From positions 1,364,001-1,428,000 of the forward strand of contig NZ_CP169368.1 in the NCBI RefSeq assembly GCF_042485795.1: a stretch of DNA of 64,000 nucleotides. The letters run 5' to 3'. The translations under genes and the position numbers were made by a program. Below are positions 17,365 to 26,313 of this stretch, one piece after another. The first letter of the stretch is position 1. Every line of letters begins with the position of its first letter. The notes beneath the pieces are model-generated. The model was given only the letters and a program-made list of their open reading frames with translations, did no database searches and was not told the origin of the DNA. The DNA is from Lonepinella sp042485795. Lineage in GTDB: Bacteria > Pseudomonadota > Gammaproteobacteria > Enterobacterales > Pasteurellaceae.

Positions 17365-18702
17365 ATGTTACATAACTCAAAAGCCACGCCAACGCTACAA
17401 TCTAGCCTTGAGGAGTGGCTTTATTATTTAGAACACAGTCATTGTAAAGTCATCGATCTTGGACTGGAAAGAGTAAAATCGGTTGCTCAAGCATTAGATT
17501 TATTAAGTCCAGCCCCTTATGTAATAACAGTGGGTGGCACTAATGGTAAAGGTACAACCTGTCGCTTGCTGGAAACTATTTTACTTAACGCTGGTTTTAA
17601 AGTTGGTGTCTATTCTTCACCGCATTTAATTCGTTACAACGAACGTGTGCGGATTCAAAATCAAGATGTACAAGACGAAGATCATATTCGTTCTTTCCAG
17701 TTTATTAATACCCATAAAAATCAATCTCTAAGCTATTTTGAATTTAGTACGCTATCTGCCTTGTATTTATTTAAGCAAGCAAATTTAGATGTGGTCATTT
17801 TAGAAGTGGGTTTGGGTGGTCGATTAGATGCGACTAATATCGTGGATGCAGATATGGCGGTAATCACCAGTATTGATATTGATCATATTGATTACTTAGG
17901 CGATACTCGAGAAAAAATTGCATTTGAAAAAGCAGGGATTTTTAGAGCAAACAAGCCTGTGATTATTGGTGAGCCAGATATTCCAAATTCAATGATCGAG
18001 TATGCAAAATCGTTAAATTGCCAGCTTTCTTGTTGTAATCAAGATTGGCAATTTGAAATAACAGGCGAACAGTGGAAATGGCAAAATAACAACTGTCAGC
18101 TAGGAAATTTACCGCTATGTCAAATTCCATTAGCAAATGCGGCAACGGCGTTAGCTGCCGTACAGTCTTTGCCATTTAATATTTCTGCTGAAATTCTCCG
18201 AAAATCCTTAAATGAAGTGGAATTAATCGGGCGTTTTCAAACGGTTAAACCAGAAAGTTTAACCGCACTGATAAAGTTAACAGAAAAATCTTTACAAGAT
18301 TTACCTAGAATTATTATTGATGTTGGTCATAATCCCCATGCCGCACGTTATTTAGCCGAAAAATTAACCCAATTAAAAAGCAAAATTTCAGGAAAAATCA
18401 CCGCAGTTTGTGGTATTTTACAAGATAAAGATGCGGAAAATGTGTTATCACCGTTGTTATCAATCATTGATGAGTGGCATTGTGTTACCTTGTTAGGCTA
18501 CCGTGGACAAACTGGTGAACAGCTTGCGGAAAAATTATATTCAGTAGCTGAGAAACAAGCCATTAAAGTCAAGGTTCAAGTGGAAAATTTGGTGGCTTTA
18601 GGGGTAGAAAGTGCGGTGAAAAATACCGATAAAAATGATGTCGTGTTGGTATTTGGCTCATTTCATACGGTGGGGGAATTTTTACAGATTGGGGTTACTT
18701 AG
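17365..18702 (+). CDS. folC: FolC: folylpolyglutamate / dihydrofolate synthase
   Basis: A 445-residue Mur-ligase-like enzyme that adds glutamate to folates. The ATP loop is TVGGTNGKGTTCRLLE, followed by SPHLIRYNERVRI, LEVGLGGRLDATNIV, SIDIDHIDYLG and, in the C-terminal domain, DVGHNPHAARYL. A GTG at 17362 is an alternative start with slightly better spacing from AGGA. It is co-directional with accD. Confidence 0.94.
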   Translation: MLHNSKATPTLQSSLEEWLYYLEHSHCKVIDLGLERVKSVAQALDLLSPAPYVITVGGTNGKGTTCRLLETILLNAGFKVGVYSSPHLIRYNERVRIQNQDVQDEDHIRSFQFINTHKNQSLSYFEFSTLSALYLFKQANLDVVILEVGLGGRLDATNIVDADMAVITSIDIDHIDYLGDTREKIAFEKAGIFRANKPVIIGEPDIPNSMIEYAKSLNCQLSCCNQDWQFEITGEQWKWQNNNCQLGNLPLCQIPLANAATALAAVQSLPFNISAEILRKSLNEVELIGRFQTVKPESLTALIKLTEKSLQDLPRIIIDVGHNPHAARYLAEKLTQLKSKISGKITAVCGILQDKDAENVLSPLLSIIDEWHCVTLLGYRGQTGEQLAEKLYSVAEKQAIKVKVQVENLVALGVESAVKNTDKNDVVLVFGSFHTVGEFLQIGVT

Positions 18703-18731
18703 TCTATACACTCAGCCAATAGATGAATGAT

Positions 18732-18770
18732 AATGTGGTGAATAATATTAAAATTTTTCACCACATTTCA
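18732..18770. terminator. Bidirectional terminator between folC and a histidine phosphatase gene
   Basis: TGTGGTGAA and TTCACCACA form the stem across an AT-rich loop; T-rich tracts lie on both sides. The two flanking genes converge. Confidence 0.55.
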
Positions 18771-18772
18771 TT

Positions 18773-19414
18773 TTATTCTAAATGATTTACATCATTCACT
18801 TTTTCTACCATAAATTGTCCTAATTGATTTCCTTGTTGAACATAGCGAACTACGCTAATTGAGGTATTAGCAAGTGTTTCGCTTTGTCCATTCTCACGAT
18901 GATTTTGCCAAGTTGCACCGTTTAATAACGCAATGAGTAAGCGTAAAGTATGACCGTGCGAAACGACTAAAATATTGCCTTGTTGGTGGATTTTAATAAT
19001 ATCTTGTATCGCTTTCATTGCTCGCTCGGCAAGTTGTTGCCAAGTTTCGCCATTGTTACAGATTGCTTTATAGTTAGCAGGATCATTGAGCATTTGTTGA
19101 AATTCTTCATGTTGGCGAATATCATCTACTACAAGCCCTTCCCAACTGCCAAAATGATGTTCATTTAAGCCATTATGTTGGAATAGTGGAATATCTCGTT
19201 CACCTAGAATGTATTGAGCAGTATCAATGGTACGTTGTAAACAGCTTGAATAGGCAGCAATAAAGGGAATATTTTGTAACACCTGACCAGTTTTGATTGC
19301 ACCTTGTACACCTTGTTCGGTGAGATTAGAATTACCTGATCCTTGCATTAATCTTTGTTCATTCCAAATGGTTCGACCATGACGAACAAAATAAAAGTGA
19401 ATATCTTTATTCAT
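18773..19414 (-). CDS. Histidine phosphatase superfamily protein (phosphoglycerate-mutase-like)
   Basis: A 213-residue protein with the RHG catalytic motif (FYFVRHGRTIWNEQ), a second Arg in SSCLQRTIDTA, an acidic GLNEHHFGSWEG and the second catalytic His in VVSHGHTLRLL. It is related to GpmB, CobC and PhoE phosphatases, and the substrate cannot be told from sequence. The ATG at 19414 (MNKDIHFYF) has GGAAAA upstream and replaces a longer frame. It stands alone. Confidence 0.85.
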   Translation of the reverse strand: MNKDIHFYFVRHGRTIWNEQRLMQGSGNSNLTEQGVQGAIKTGQVLQNIPFIAAYSSCLQRTIDTAQYILGERDIPLFQHNGLNEHHFGSWEGLVVDDIRQHEEFQQMLNDPANYKAICNNGETWQQLAERAMKAIQDIIKIHQQGNILVVSHGHTLRLLIALLNGATWQNHRENGQSETLANTSISVVRYVQQGNQLGQFMVEKVNDVNHLE

Positions 19415-19733
19415 TGTGTATTTTCCTTTTCTTTTAAGACGAGGCAAATTTATTTTTGATAGCTATGCTTAAAATTATATATCAGCATCAGAATTTTATC
19501 ATCATTAATAAGCCTTGCTGTTTAACTATTCATAAAAATGATCACCAAATGAATCTAATCCAAATAGTAGCGAATCAACTTGGTGTGAAATACGTTTTGT
19601 GCGGTAAAAACGTAACTTAGTTTACTGAAATAAATAAAATTTTATGAAAAACAGTTGAAAAAATCATCAAATAGCCTATTATTTGTTTTGGAAGTTATTT
19701 CCAGATGAATCACCCAGTAACAAGGAGTTTAAA

Positions 19734-20075
19734 ATGGCATTAGGTTGGTATGAATTAAAATTAGCCAGCGACGGACAATTTATGTTCAATTTAAAAGCGG
19801 CAAATAGTCAAGTTATTTTAACTAGTGAGTTATACAAAACTCGTGCTGCAGCAGAAAATGGTATTGCTTCTGTACAAAAAAATGGTGCAAATGAAAGCTT
19901 ATTTGAATATCGAGTAGCTAAAAATGATAAGCCTTATTTTGTATTAAAAGCTAAAAATCATCAAGAAATTGGACGTAGTCAATATTATTCATCACAAGAA
20001 TCGGCTAAAAATGGCGTGAAATCAGTAATGAATAATTCAGTAACCACAACCATTAAAGATTTAACTAAAGCCTAA
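19734..20075 (+). CDS. YegP-type DUF1508 protein
   Basis: A 113-residue protein made of two DUF1508 repeats: GWYELKLASDGQFMFNLKAANSQVILTSELY and FEYRVAKNDKPYFVLKAKNHQEIGRSQYY, each followed by an AxxGIxSVxxN helix. This fits the YegP/UPF0339 family, whose function is unknown. The ATG at 19734 with AAGGAG about 9 bp upstream is chosen over a longer frame. It ends in the terminator at 20081. Confidence 0.88.
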   Translation: MALGWYELKLASDGQFMFNLKAANSQVILTSELYKTRAAAENGIASVQKNGANESLFEYRVAKNDKPYFVLKAKNHQEIGRSQYYSSQESAKNGVKSVMNNSVTTTIKDLTKA

Positions 20076-20080
20076 TTTTT

Positions 20081-20113
20081 GATAAGCCATTCTGTTGAGT
20101 GGCTTATTTTTTC
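20081..20113. terminator. Terminator between yegP-like gene and ybhK
   Basis: TAAGCCA / TGGCTTA stem followed by TTTTTT on the plus strand. The converging ybhK ends just beyond. Confidence 0.6.
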
Positions 20114-20124
20114 TACTGTGTTTT

Positions 20125-21042
20125 TTAGGACAATTCAGCAATCATATCGTTTATGGCAGAGCGGAGTAAATATCGGTCATGGCGATAAGTAACATCATCT
20201 GCGTTTAATTTGCGTACCAATAATTTTACTTCAGATGTTTGTTCATTATCAATTTGTATAGGCGTGATTGCACCATTTACAATATCTTTTCCAACGGTTT
20301 TATTGATCCATTGAATGCGATCCGATAAGGATAAACTGGCTGATGGACTGTGTTCGACACCGAGATTATCAATAAAAATAATTTTAGCCGAACTTACTTT
20401 GAGGGCTTGAATAATTTCAGGTAATAATAAGATTGGCATGATACTGGTTAAAAAGCTACCAGGTCCAAGTAAAATCACTTCCGCTTGCAAAATAGCATTA
20501 ACTGCTTCGGGCGAAGCAGGAACATTTGGAGATAAAAATAGAGAATCGGGAAGTTGCTGTAAGCTATCTACGGCGACTTCGCCTAAGATTTGTTCGCCAG
20601 ATGGCAAAATTGCCCCTAAATGTACTGGACTATCTGACATGGGGAGCAAGAAAGATTTCACTTTCAAGAAGTTGCGAATTAAGTTAATCGCTTTTGTGGG
20701 GCGAATATTCATATCTTCTAAGGCTTTTAAAATTAGATTGCCTAAATTATGCCCTGCTAACTCACCTGTGCCACCAAAGCGATATTCAAATACCGCAGAT
20801 GCTGTGGTGGGATTGGCAATAATTTGGGTTAAACAGTTGCGTAAATCTCCCCACGCAATACCACCGTGAGCATCGCGAATACGACCTGTTGAACCGCCAT
20901 TATCGGTGGTTGCAACGATACCTGTAAGTTGCCCTTTTAAGAAACTTAAAGATGACATCACACGTCCTAAACCGTGACCACCCCCAATGGCTACCAGATG
21001 TTTAATTTGTTTTAGGTGAGTATTGTTGTTTAGTGTTGTCAT
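20125..21042 (-). CDS. ybhK: YbhK/YvcK-family protein (gluconeogenesis factor, CofD-like fold)
   Basis: A 305-residue protein closely resembling E. coli YbhK: VAIGGGHGLGRVMSSL, GIVATTDNGGSTGRIR, GIAWGDLRNCL, EYRFGGTGELAGHNLGNL, and ILLGPGSFLTSIMPILLLPEI. The fold is that of 2-phospholactate transferase. Members bind UDP-sugars and affect carbon balance and cell-wall growth in Bacillus; the role in gamma-proteobacteria is unclear. The second of two adjacent ATGs fits AGGA spacing better. Confidence 0.9.
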   Translation of the reverse strand: MTTLNNNTHLKQIKHLVAIGGGHGLGRVMSSLSFLKGQLTGIVATTDNGGSTGRIRDAHGGIAWGDLRNCLTQIIANPTTASAVFEYRFGGTGELAGHNLGNLILKALEDMNIRPTKAINLIRNFLKVKSFLLPMSDSPVHLGAILPSGEQILGEVAVDSLQQLPDSLFLSPNVPASPEAVNAILQAEVILLGPGSFLTSIMPILLLPEIIQALKVSSAKIIFIDNLGVEHSPSASLSLSDRIQWINKTVGKDIVNGAITPIQIDNEQTSEVKLLVRKLNADDVTYRHDRYLLRSAINDMIAELS

Positions 21043-21249
21043 CATAAATCCTATTAATCCCATTAATAATCCTTTTACAAAAGATGATATTAATTTACCA
21101 TTTTTTGCTTATTTTTAAAAAGATAATTTTACGTTATATAAACCTCTCTATAATTGAATAAAATAATGACCTAATATTTCTACCTGAAAGGGCTTAATCA
21201 TTGGCTTTTTAGTTGTGCTTTTAGCCTATCTCTTTTAAAATAAAAAGAA

Positions 21250-21365
21250 TTTCATATACCGAGCTTGCGTGCCTACGTCAATGTAATAAAGATAGGGTAG
21301 CAATGCCAGTGATAGTCATAATGTTATGCTATTACTCGGGGATACGCTGGAAACGGTTTATCCTA
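21250..21365 (+). ncRNA. Candidate Moco (molybdenum cofactor) riboswitch leader
   Basis: The 324-bp gap before moaA holds several nested stems: CCGAG (21259-21263) with CTCGG (21335-21339); AGTGATAG (21308-21315) with CTATTACT (21329-21336) around CATAA/TTATG (21317-21328); GCCTAC with GGGTAGC; and GGATA (21340-21344) with TATCC (21359-21363) round TGGAAACGG. Position, length and the purine-rich GGAAACGG loop fit the Moco RNA motif found upstream of moaA in E. coli and Haemophilus. I have not aligned it to the covariance model. Confidence 0.55.
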
Positions 21366-21387
21366 TTCTTTTTTATAAAGGTATTTC

Positions 21388-22398
21388 ATGCAATTTATTC
21401 CTATCCGAAACTTGTCGGAGCGGCTTGTTGATCCGTTCCAACGAGAATACTACTATTTACGAATGTCGATTACTGATGTTTGTAACTTTCGTTGTAACTA
21501 TTGTTTACCCAATGGTTATCAGCCGAACCCTGAGCGTGATAAATTTCTTAATGTGGATGAAATTCGCCGTGTGGTACGTGCATTTGTTGCAATGGGAACA
21601 GAGAAAGTGCGAATTACTGGTGGTGAACCTACATTGCGTAAAGATTTTCTGGAGATTGTGGAAAATATTTCTGCTATTGAAAATATTCACACCCTTGCTT
21701 TAACCACTAATGGTTATCGTTTGGTAAAAGATGTGGATTTGTGGCAAAAAGCAGGGATTACCTCAATTAATGTCAGCGTGGATAGCCTTGATCCTCGGCA
21801 ATTTCATCGTATTACAGGGGAAGATAAATTTGATGATGTAATGCGTGGTATTGATCGTGCTTTTGAAGTGGGGTATCAGAAAATTAAAATTAATTCAGTA
21901 TTGATGAAAGATTTTAATGATCGGGAGTTTGAGCAGTTTTTGGCTTGGATAAAGCATCGTCCGATTCAAATGCGATTTATTGAATTAATGCAAACGGGGG
22001 AAATGGATTATTTTTTCCAAAAACATCATATTTCGGGGCAAATTTTGGTGGATAAATTATTGCGACAAGGTTGGCAATTACAACCGAAAGGACGGACAGA
22101 TGGACCCGCAAAAGTGTTTTCGCACCCTGATTATCAAGGTGAAATTGGGCTAATTATGCCGTACGAGAAAAATTTTTGTGTCAGTTGTAACCGCTTGCGA
22201 GTTTCTGCTAAAGGTAAATTGCATTTATGTTTATTTGGCGAAGAAGGCGTTGATTTGCGAGAATTGTTACAATCAGATAACCAGCAATTACTTTTACAAG
22301 CAAGGCTTTTTGGTGCGTTACAGGGTAAACGAGAACATCATTTCTTGCATCAAGGTAATAGTGGTGTAAGAGCTAATTTAGCTAGTATTGGTGGATAA
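21388..22398 (+). CDS. moaA: MoaA: GTP 3',8-cyclase
   Basis: A 336-residue radical-SAM enzyme that, with MoaC, turns GTP into cyclic pyranopterin monophosphate in molybdenum-cofactor synthesis. The SAM cluster motif is CNFRCNYC, and RITGGEPTLR follows. A second cluster is bound by the C-terminal Cys motif (FCVSCNRLRVSAKGKLHLCLF). It ends with the Gly-Gly needed for activity (ASIGG). It is the first gene of moaACDE. Confidence 0.96.
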   Translation: MQFIPIRNLSERLVDPFQREYYYLRMSITDVCNFRCNYCLPNGYQPNPERDKFLNVDEIRRVVRAFVAMGTEKVRITGGEPTLRKDFLEIVENISAIENIHTLALTTNGYRLVKDVDLWQKAGITSINVSVDSLDPRQFHRITGEDKFDDVMRGIDRAFEVGYQKIKINSVLMKDFNDREFEQFLAWIKHRPIQMRFIELMQTGEMDYFFQKHHISGQILVDKLLRQGWQLQPKGRTDGPAKVFSHPDYQGEIGLIMPYEKNFCVSCNRLRVSAKGKLHLCLFGEEGVDLRELLQSDNQQLLLQARLFGALQGKREHHFLHQGNSGVRANLASIGG

Positions 22399-22408
22399 AG
22401 AGGGAAAA

Positions 22409-22885
22409 ATGACAGAATTTAGCCATATTAATCAAAATGGTGAAGCCAATATGGTGGATGTGTCCGCTAAACAAGATACGGTGCGAGAAGCTCGTGCGGA
22501 AGTATTTGTGACAATGTCACCAGAAACCTTAGCAATGATTGTCAGAGGAAATCATCATAAAGGAGATGTATTTGCCACCGCCAGAATTGCAGGGATTCAA
22601 GCGGCGAAACGGACGTGGGAACTGATTCCGTTATGCCATCCGTTGTTATTATCTAAAGTAGAAGTGAATTTAACCGCACTTTCAGACAGTAACCAAGTTC
22701 GCATTGAAAGCCTGTGTAAATTAACTGGCAAAACGGGAGTCGAAATGGAAGCCTTAACGGCAGCAAGCGTGGCAGCATTGACTATTTATGATATGTGTAA
22801 GGCGGTACAAAAAGATATGGTGATTTCAGGCTTGCGTTTGTTAGAAAAGTGCGGTGGAAAATCAGGACATTTTAAAGTGGAATAA
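22409..22885 (+). CDS. moaC: MoaC: cyclic pyranopterin monophosphate synthase
   Basis: A 158-residue enzyme acting after MoaA. Typical motifs are ANMVDVSAK, GNHHKGDVFATARIAGIQAAKRTWELIPLCHPL, GVEMEALTAASVAALTIYDMCKA and the C-terminal GGKSGHF. The ATG at 22409 with AGAGGG upstream is preferred to the in-frame GTG at 22388 inside moaA. Confidence 0.96.
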   Translation: MTEFSHINQNGEANMVDVSAKQDTVREARAEVFVTMSPETLAMIVRGNHHKGDVFATARIAGIQAAKRTWELIPLCHPLLLSKVEVNLTALSDSNQVRIESLCKLTGKTGVEMEALTAASVAALTIYDMCKAVQKDMVISGLRLLEKCGGKSGHFKVE

Positions 22886-22894
22886 TGGATAAAT

Positions 22895-23140
22895 ATGTTA
22901 AAAGTGTTATTTTTTGCTCAAACCCGAGAATTAATTGGTATTGAGCAATTAGAATTGAAAGCAGAATTTGATACAGCAGAAAGCCTGCGTCAGCATTTGG
23001 CTAAACAGGGTGACAAATGGGCGTTAGCGTTGCAAAAAGGTAGGTTATTGGTGGCGATCAATCAGACCTTGTTGCCATTAGAAAGTACAATAAAATCAGG
23101 TGATGAAATTGCTTTTTTTCCGCCAGTAACAGGGGGGTAA
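22895..23140 (+). CDS. moaD: MoaD: small subunit of molybdopterin synthase
   Basis: An 81-residue ubiquitin-like sulfur carrier that ends in Gly-Gly (FFPPVTGG), the site of thiocarboxylation. Nine bp after moaC; its stop codon directly abuts the moaE start, so the two synthase subunits are made together. Confidence 0.95.
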   Translation: MLKVLFFAQTRELIGIEQLELKAEFDTAESLRQHLAKQGDKWALALQKGRLLVAINQTLLPLESTIKSGDEIAFFPPVTGG

Positions 23141-23593
23141 ATGTCAGATATTTTAATTGCGGTGCAGACACAATCCTTTGATCAAAATGCAGTTTATCGT
23201 TGGTTATCGGAGCAAAATTCTGTGGGAGCAACCACCATTTTTGTGGGGAAAGTGCGAGAAATGAATTTAGGCGACAAAGTATCTAGCCTATATTTAGAGC
23301 ATTATCCAGCCATGACTGAAAAAGCCTTGCAAGAAATTGTGGCAGAAGCTAAACAGCGTTGGGATTTACAAAGAGTGGCAATAATTCACCGAGTTGGGTT
23401 GTTGCATACTGGTGATGAAATTGTCTTAGTTGGGGTGAGTACCGCTCATCGAGGTGATGCGTATTCAGCTAATGAATTTATTATGGATTATTTAAAAACC
23501 AAAGCACCGTTTTGGAAAAAAGAACAAACCGAGCAAGGTGAGCGTTGGATTGAAGAACGAAATAGCGATCATATTGCTGCAGAAAAATGGTAA
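23141..23593 (+). CDS. moaE: MoaE: large subunit of molybdopterin synthase
   Basis: A 150-residue subunit that takes sulfur from MoaD. It shows GATTIFVGKVRE, LYLEHYPAMTEKAL, the conserved IHRVG and GDEIVLVGVSTAHRGDAY, and KTKAPFWKKEQTEQGERWIE with the catalytic Lys pair. It is the last gene of the operon, followed by a strong hairpin. Confidence 0.96.
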   Translation: MSDILIAVQTQSFDQNAVYRWLSEQNSVGATTIFVGKVREMNLGDKVSSLYLEHYPAMTEKALQEIVAEAKQRWDLQRVAIIHRVGLLHTGDEIVLVGVSTAHRGDAYSANEFIMDYLKTKAPFWKKEQTEQGERWIEERNSDHIAAEKW

Positions 23594-23596
23594 ATA

Positions 23597-23636
23597 AAAA
23601 ATCTGTACTTTTTTAAGTAAAGTACAGATTTTTTAA
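23597..23636. terminator. Bidirectional terminator between moaE and a cupin gene
   Basis: AAATCTGTACTT and AAGTACAGATTT form a 12-bp stem with A and T runs on either side. The flanking genes converge. Confidence 0.8.
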
Positions 23637-23645
23637 TAAATTCAA

Positions 23646-24032
23646 TTATTCTTTGATTAAGCTAATTAATACTTCGGTTTCTTCAGGGAAATCAGCATTG
23701 ATAAAATGTTTACCGTTGAAATAAAGGATTTCACCTGCATTAATTGGGTGATTTTCTTTATCATCTAACACAATATTAGCTTTGCCTTTTAACACAGTAA
23801 AGAAAAGTTCATAGCCGTCGTGGTTATGTCTTTTCATTTTATCGCCAGCTTTGAAAAAGCCATGCACGACAGTGCCAGATTGATTTACAAATACTCTGCC
23901 TTTTTCGGTTAACACTTTACCAGCTTGTGTACCCGTTTCTATTTTAATTGTTGCTGGGTTAGATTCTTGTGCTATTGCTTGATGAGCAAGAGCAAAGGTT
24001 GTTAGTGCAAGAAGTGATAATACTTTTTTCAT
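23646..24032 (-). CDS. Periplasmic cupin-domain protein
   Basis: A 128-residue protein with a signal peptide (MKKVLSLLALTTFALAHQAIAQ) and a single cupin domain. Metal-ligand-like residues lie in MKRHNHDGYELFFTVLKG (two His and a Glu) and a second cupin motif in NAGEILYFNGKHFIN. The enzyme or sensor role is unknown. A good Fur-like box at 24081-24099 in its promoter region suggests iron control. The first of two adjacent ATGs (24035) is an alternative start. Confidence 0.75.
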   Translation of the reverse strand: MKKVLSLLALTTFALAHQAIAQESNPATIKIETGTQAGKVLTEKGRVFVNQSGTVVHGFFKAGDKMKRHNHDGYELFFTVLKGKANIVLDDKENHPINAGEILYFNGKHFINADFPEETEVLISLIKE

Positions 24033-24080
24033 CATTAAGCTCCGTATAATATAAAAATAACCACTGGAATCATATCAAAT

Positions 24081-24099
24081 AATAATGATTATCAAAAGA
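24081..24099. promoter_or_regulatory. Fur-box-like site upstream of the cupin gene
   Basis: AATAATGATTATCAAAAGA matches the Fur consensus (GATAATGATTATCATTATC) at about 14 of 19 positions, with an unbroken 13-bp core. It lies about 50 bp before the cupin start and 100 bp before xthA. Confidence 0.5.
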
Positions 24100-24198
24100 A
24101 AAATTATTAGTAAAATAGAGCGTTTATTTTATTTATCCAGTTCCCCCTACTTTATAAAGGCTGTATAATAAACCATTCATTTTTATTTAGAGAGTTTT

Positions 24199-25002
24199 AT
24201 GAAAATTATATCCTTTAATATCAACGGATTACGGGCTAGACCCCATCAGTTAAATGCAATTATTGAGAAACATCAGCCTGATATTTTGGGATTGCAAGAA
24301 ATTAAAGTGGCAGATGAACAATTTCCCTACGAATTAGTAGAACATTTGGGTTATCAGGTTTTTCATCATGGACAAAAAGGGCATTATGGTGTGGCGTTAT
24401 TGTGTAAACAGCAACCCGTTGCAGTACGTAAAGGCTTTCCAACCGATAATGAAGATGCACAAAAAAGGATTATTATGGCGGATTTTGATACGCCATTTGG
24501 GCTATTGACGGTGATTAATGGTTATTTTCCACAAGGGGAATCTCGAGATCATGAAACTAAATTCCCAGCTAAACAGAAATTCTATGCAGATTTACAACAT
24601 TATGTGGAAAACCAACATAATAAGTTGAATCCTATTGTAATTATGGGCGATATGAATATCAGCCCAACGGATTTGGATATTGGTATTGGGGAAGAAAATC
24701 GTAAACGTTGGTTACGAACAGGTAAATGTTCTTTTTTACCTGAAGAAAGAGAATGGTATCAACGCCTATATAATTATGGGTTAGAAGATACTTTCCGTAA
24801 ATTAAATCCAACAGTCAATGATCAATTCTCGTGGTTTGATTATCGTTCCAAGGGTTTTGATGATAATCGAGGCTTGCGTATTGACCATATTCTGGCAAAT
24901 CAGGCATTGGCAGAAAAATGTATAGATGTGGGGATTGATGGGGATATTCGAGCAATGGAAAAGCCCTCTGATCATGCACCAATTTGGGCGGAATTTAAAT
25001 AA
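24199..25002 (+). CDS. xthA: Exonuclease III
   Basis: A 267-residue AP endonuclease and 3'-5' exonuclease for base-excision repair. It shows the EEP-family motifs FNINGLRARPHQL, LQEIKVAD, GHYGVALL, IMGDMNISPTDLDIG, RSKGFDDNRGLRIDHILA and the C-terminal catalytic SDHAPIWAEF. It overlaps the next gene by one base. Confidence 0.96.
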   Translation: MKIISFNINGLRARPHQLNAIIEKHQPDILGLQEIKVADEQFPYELVEHLGYQVFHHGQKGHYGVALLCKQQPVAVRKGFPTDNEDAQKRIIMADFDTPFGLLTVINGYFPQGESRDHETKFPAKQKFYADLQHYVENQHNKLNPIVIMGDMNISPTDLDIGIGEENRKRWLRTGKCSFLPEEREWYQRLYNYGLEDTFRKLNPTVNDQFSWFDYRSKGFDDNRGLRIDHILANQALAEKCIDVGIDGDIRAMEKPSDHAPIWAEFK

Positions 25003-25793
25003 TGTCAGACATTGATTTTCAGCAAGAAATAGAACAACAAAATTGGCAAAATTATCGCACTTGGTTTAATGATCAGGTGGCAGTTGTTACTGTTAATGTT
25101 TCCTTGATGGAAATGTCAGAATTTCGTCAAATGAATATTGCTCAAATTATTCGATATTACCAAGGTGATAAAAATGGATTGCCTACAGAAGTATCTCATC
25201 ATGAGATATTTCGGCAAATATTACACACAATTACGCAACTTTGTGCCTTACCTGATGTAGTTTATGCTGGGCATATTTTGTCTAATGGTAAATCACAACA
25301 ATTTTTCTATTTTAATGATGAAATCAGTTTGTTAGAAACCTTAGGACAATTATCTTATGATGAGTTAGTTATTCAACAGGATCTGAATTGGGATACCTAT
25401 TTTGAATTTTTATTGCCATCACCATTAGAACATAAAATGACCTTGACGGAAGAAATTTTAGATACGTTAAGTGAAAATGGTGTGAATTTATCTGAACCGC
25501 AGTTAGTAGAACATAATTTCCATTTTGATGAAAAAGAGGATATTGAGCGTTTTATTGAGAAATGCAATCTATCAAAGATCCATTTTGATCGGATTAAATA
25601 TACTGAAAATAGAGTGAAAGTAGATAAGGACAATCGGGCATATTTAGTCAAAGTTGAGCAAGAATTAGCCTTAGATACACAGGAGATTTTTACTCAAGTT
25701 GAACAATTTGAATCTCTTGCTGATGCCGTTTCTGCTCGTTATTTAGGTTGGGAATATGGAAATTTTGGTCAGCAAGGATCGTATTTAAATTAA
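25002..25793 (+). CDS. HI0040-type protein: DUF695 plus RraB-like domain
   Basis: A 263-residue protein. The first 130 residues (TWFNDQVAVVTVNVSLMEM and following) resemble DUF695. The last 110 (ILDTLSENGVNLSEPQLVEHNFHFDEKEDIERFIEK) resemble RraB, an inhibitor of RNase E. It overlaps the xthA stop codon, as in H. influenzae, where this pairing (HI0041-HI0040) is also found. A role in RNA decay is possible but untested. Confidence 0.75.
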   Translation: MSDIDFQQEIEQQNWQNYRTWFNDQVAVVTVNVSLMEMSEFRQMNIAQIIRYYQGDKNGLPTEVSHHEIFRQILHTITQLCALPDVVYAGHILSNGKSQQFFYFNDEISLLETLGQLSYDELVIQQDLNWDTYFEFLLPSPLEHKMTLTEEILDTLSENGVNLSEPQLVEHNFHFDEKEDIERFIEKCNLSKIHFDRIKYTENRVKVDKDNRAYLVKVEQELALDTQEIFTQVEQFESLADAVSARYLGWEYGNFGQQGSYLN

Positions 25794-25845
25794 TATAATG
25801 CTGTAGCTGGATTGGGCTAAAATTCAGTTAAAAAAGACCGCACTT

Positions 25846-26313
25846 TTATCCACTTTGGGGATTTTTTGTTTGAATTAATTTACCGATTTCACCATCCCAA
25901 TCAATTTCTGCGATGGTTGCTGGTAAAAAAGACACGTTATTTTTACCACATAGTTCAGCCACAATTTCTCCTACTAATGGCAAATGTGAAACAATAAGAA
26001 TTTGTTGTATATCTTCATCAAACAAAACAGAAAGGTAATCTACAATGACTTCCGCTTTACCATAAGGGGTAATGGCATCCCAGATTTCGGTTCGTTCTGT
26101 GAGTTTGTCATCAAAAATATTATTAATATATTCAAAGGTTTGTTTTGTTCTAATATAGGGACTGACGAGTACTTTATCAAACTGTGCAGCGGTTTCTTTT
26201 AGCCAAGCCCCTTGATTTGATGAGCTTTGTTCACCAAATTCGGTAAGGGGACGATCTTTATCGGATTTCGCAAACATTTCAGCTTCGCCGTGACGCATAA
26301 TAAAAATTTTCAT
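25846..26313 (-). CDS. sixA: SixA: phosphohistidine phosphatase
   Basis: A 155-residue short histidine phosphatase. The RHG motif (MKIFIMRHGEAEMFAKSDKDRPLTEFG), SPYIRTKQTFEYI and IVSHLPLVGEIVAEL match SixA, which removes phosphate from histidine phosphocarriers. The start at 26313 begins the conserved N-terminus; a longer frame has no support. It converges with the HI0040-type gene. Confidence 0.92.
   Translation of the reverse strand: MKIFIMRHGEAEMFAKSDKDRPLTEFGEQSSSNQGAWLKETAAQFDKVLVSPYIRTKQTFEYINNIFDDKLTERTEIWDAITPYGKAEVIVDYLSVLFDEDIQQILIVSHLPLVGEIVAELCGKNNVSFLPATIAEIDWDGEIGKLIQTKNPQSG

Noticed and set aside
20438..20869. 143-codon plus-strand frame
   Set aside because: Wholly inside ybhK on the other strand; shadow frame.
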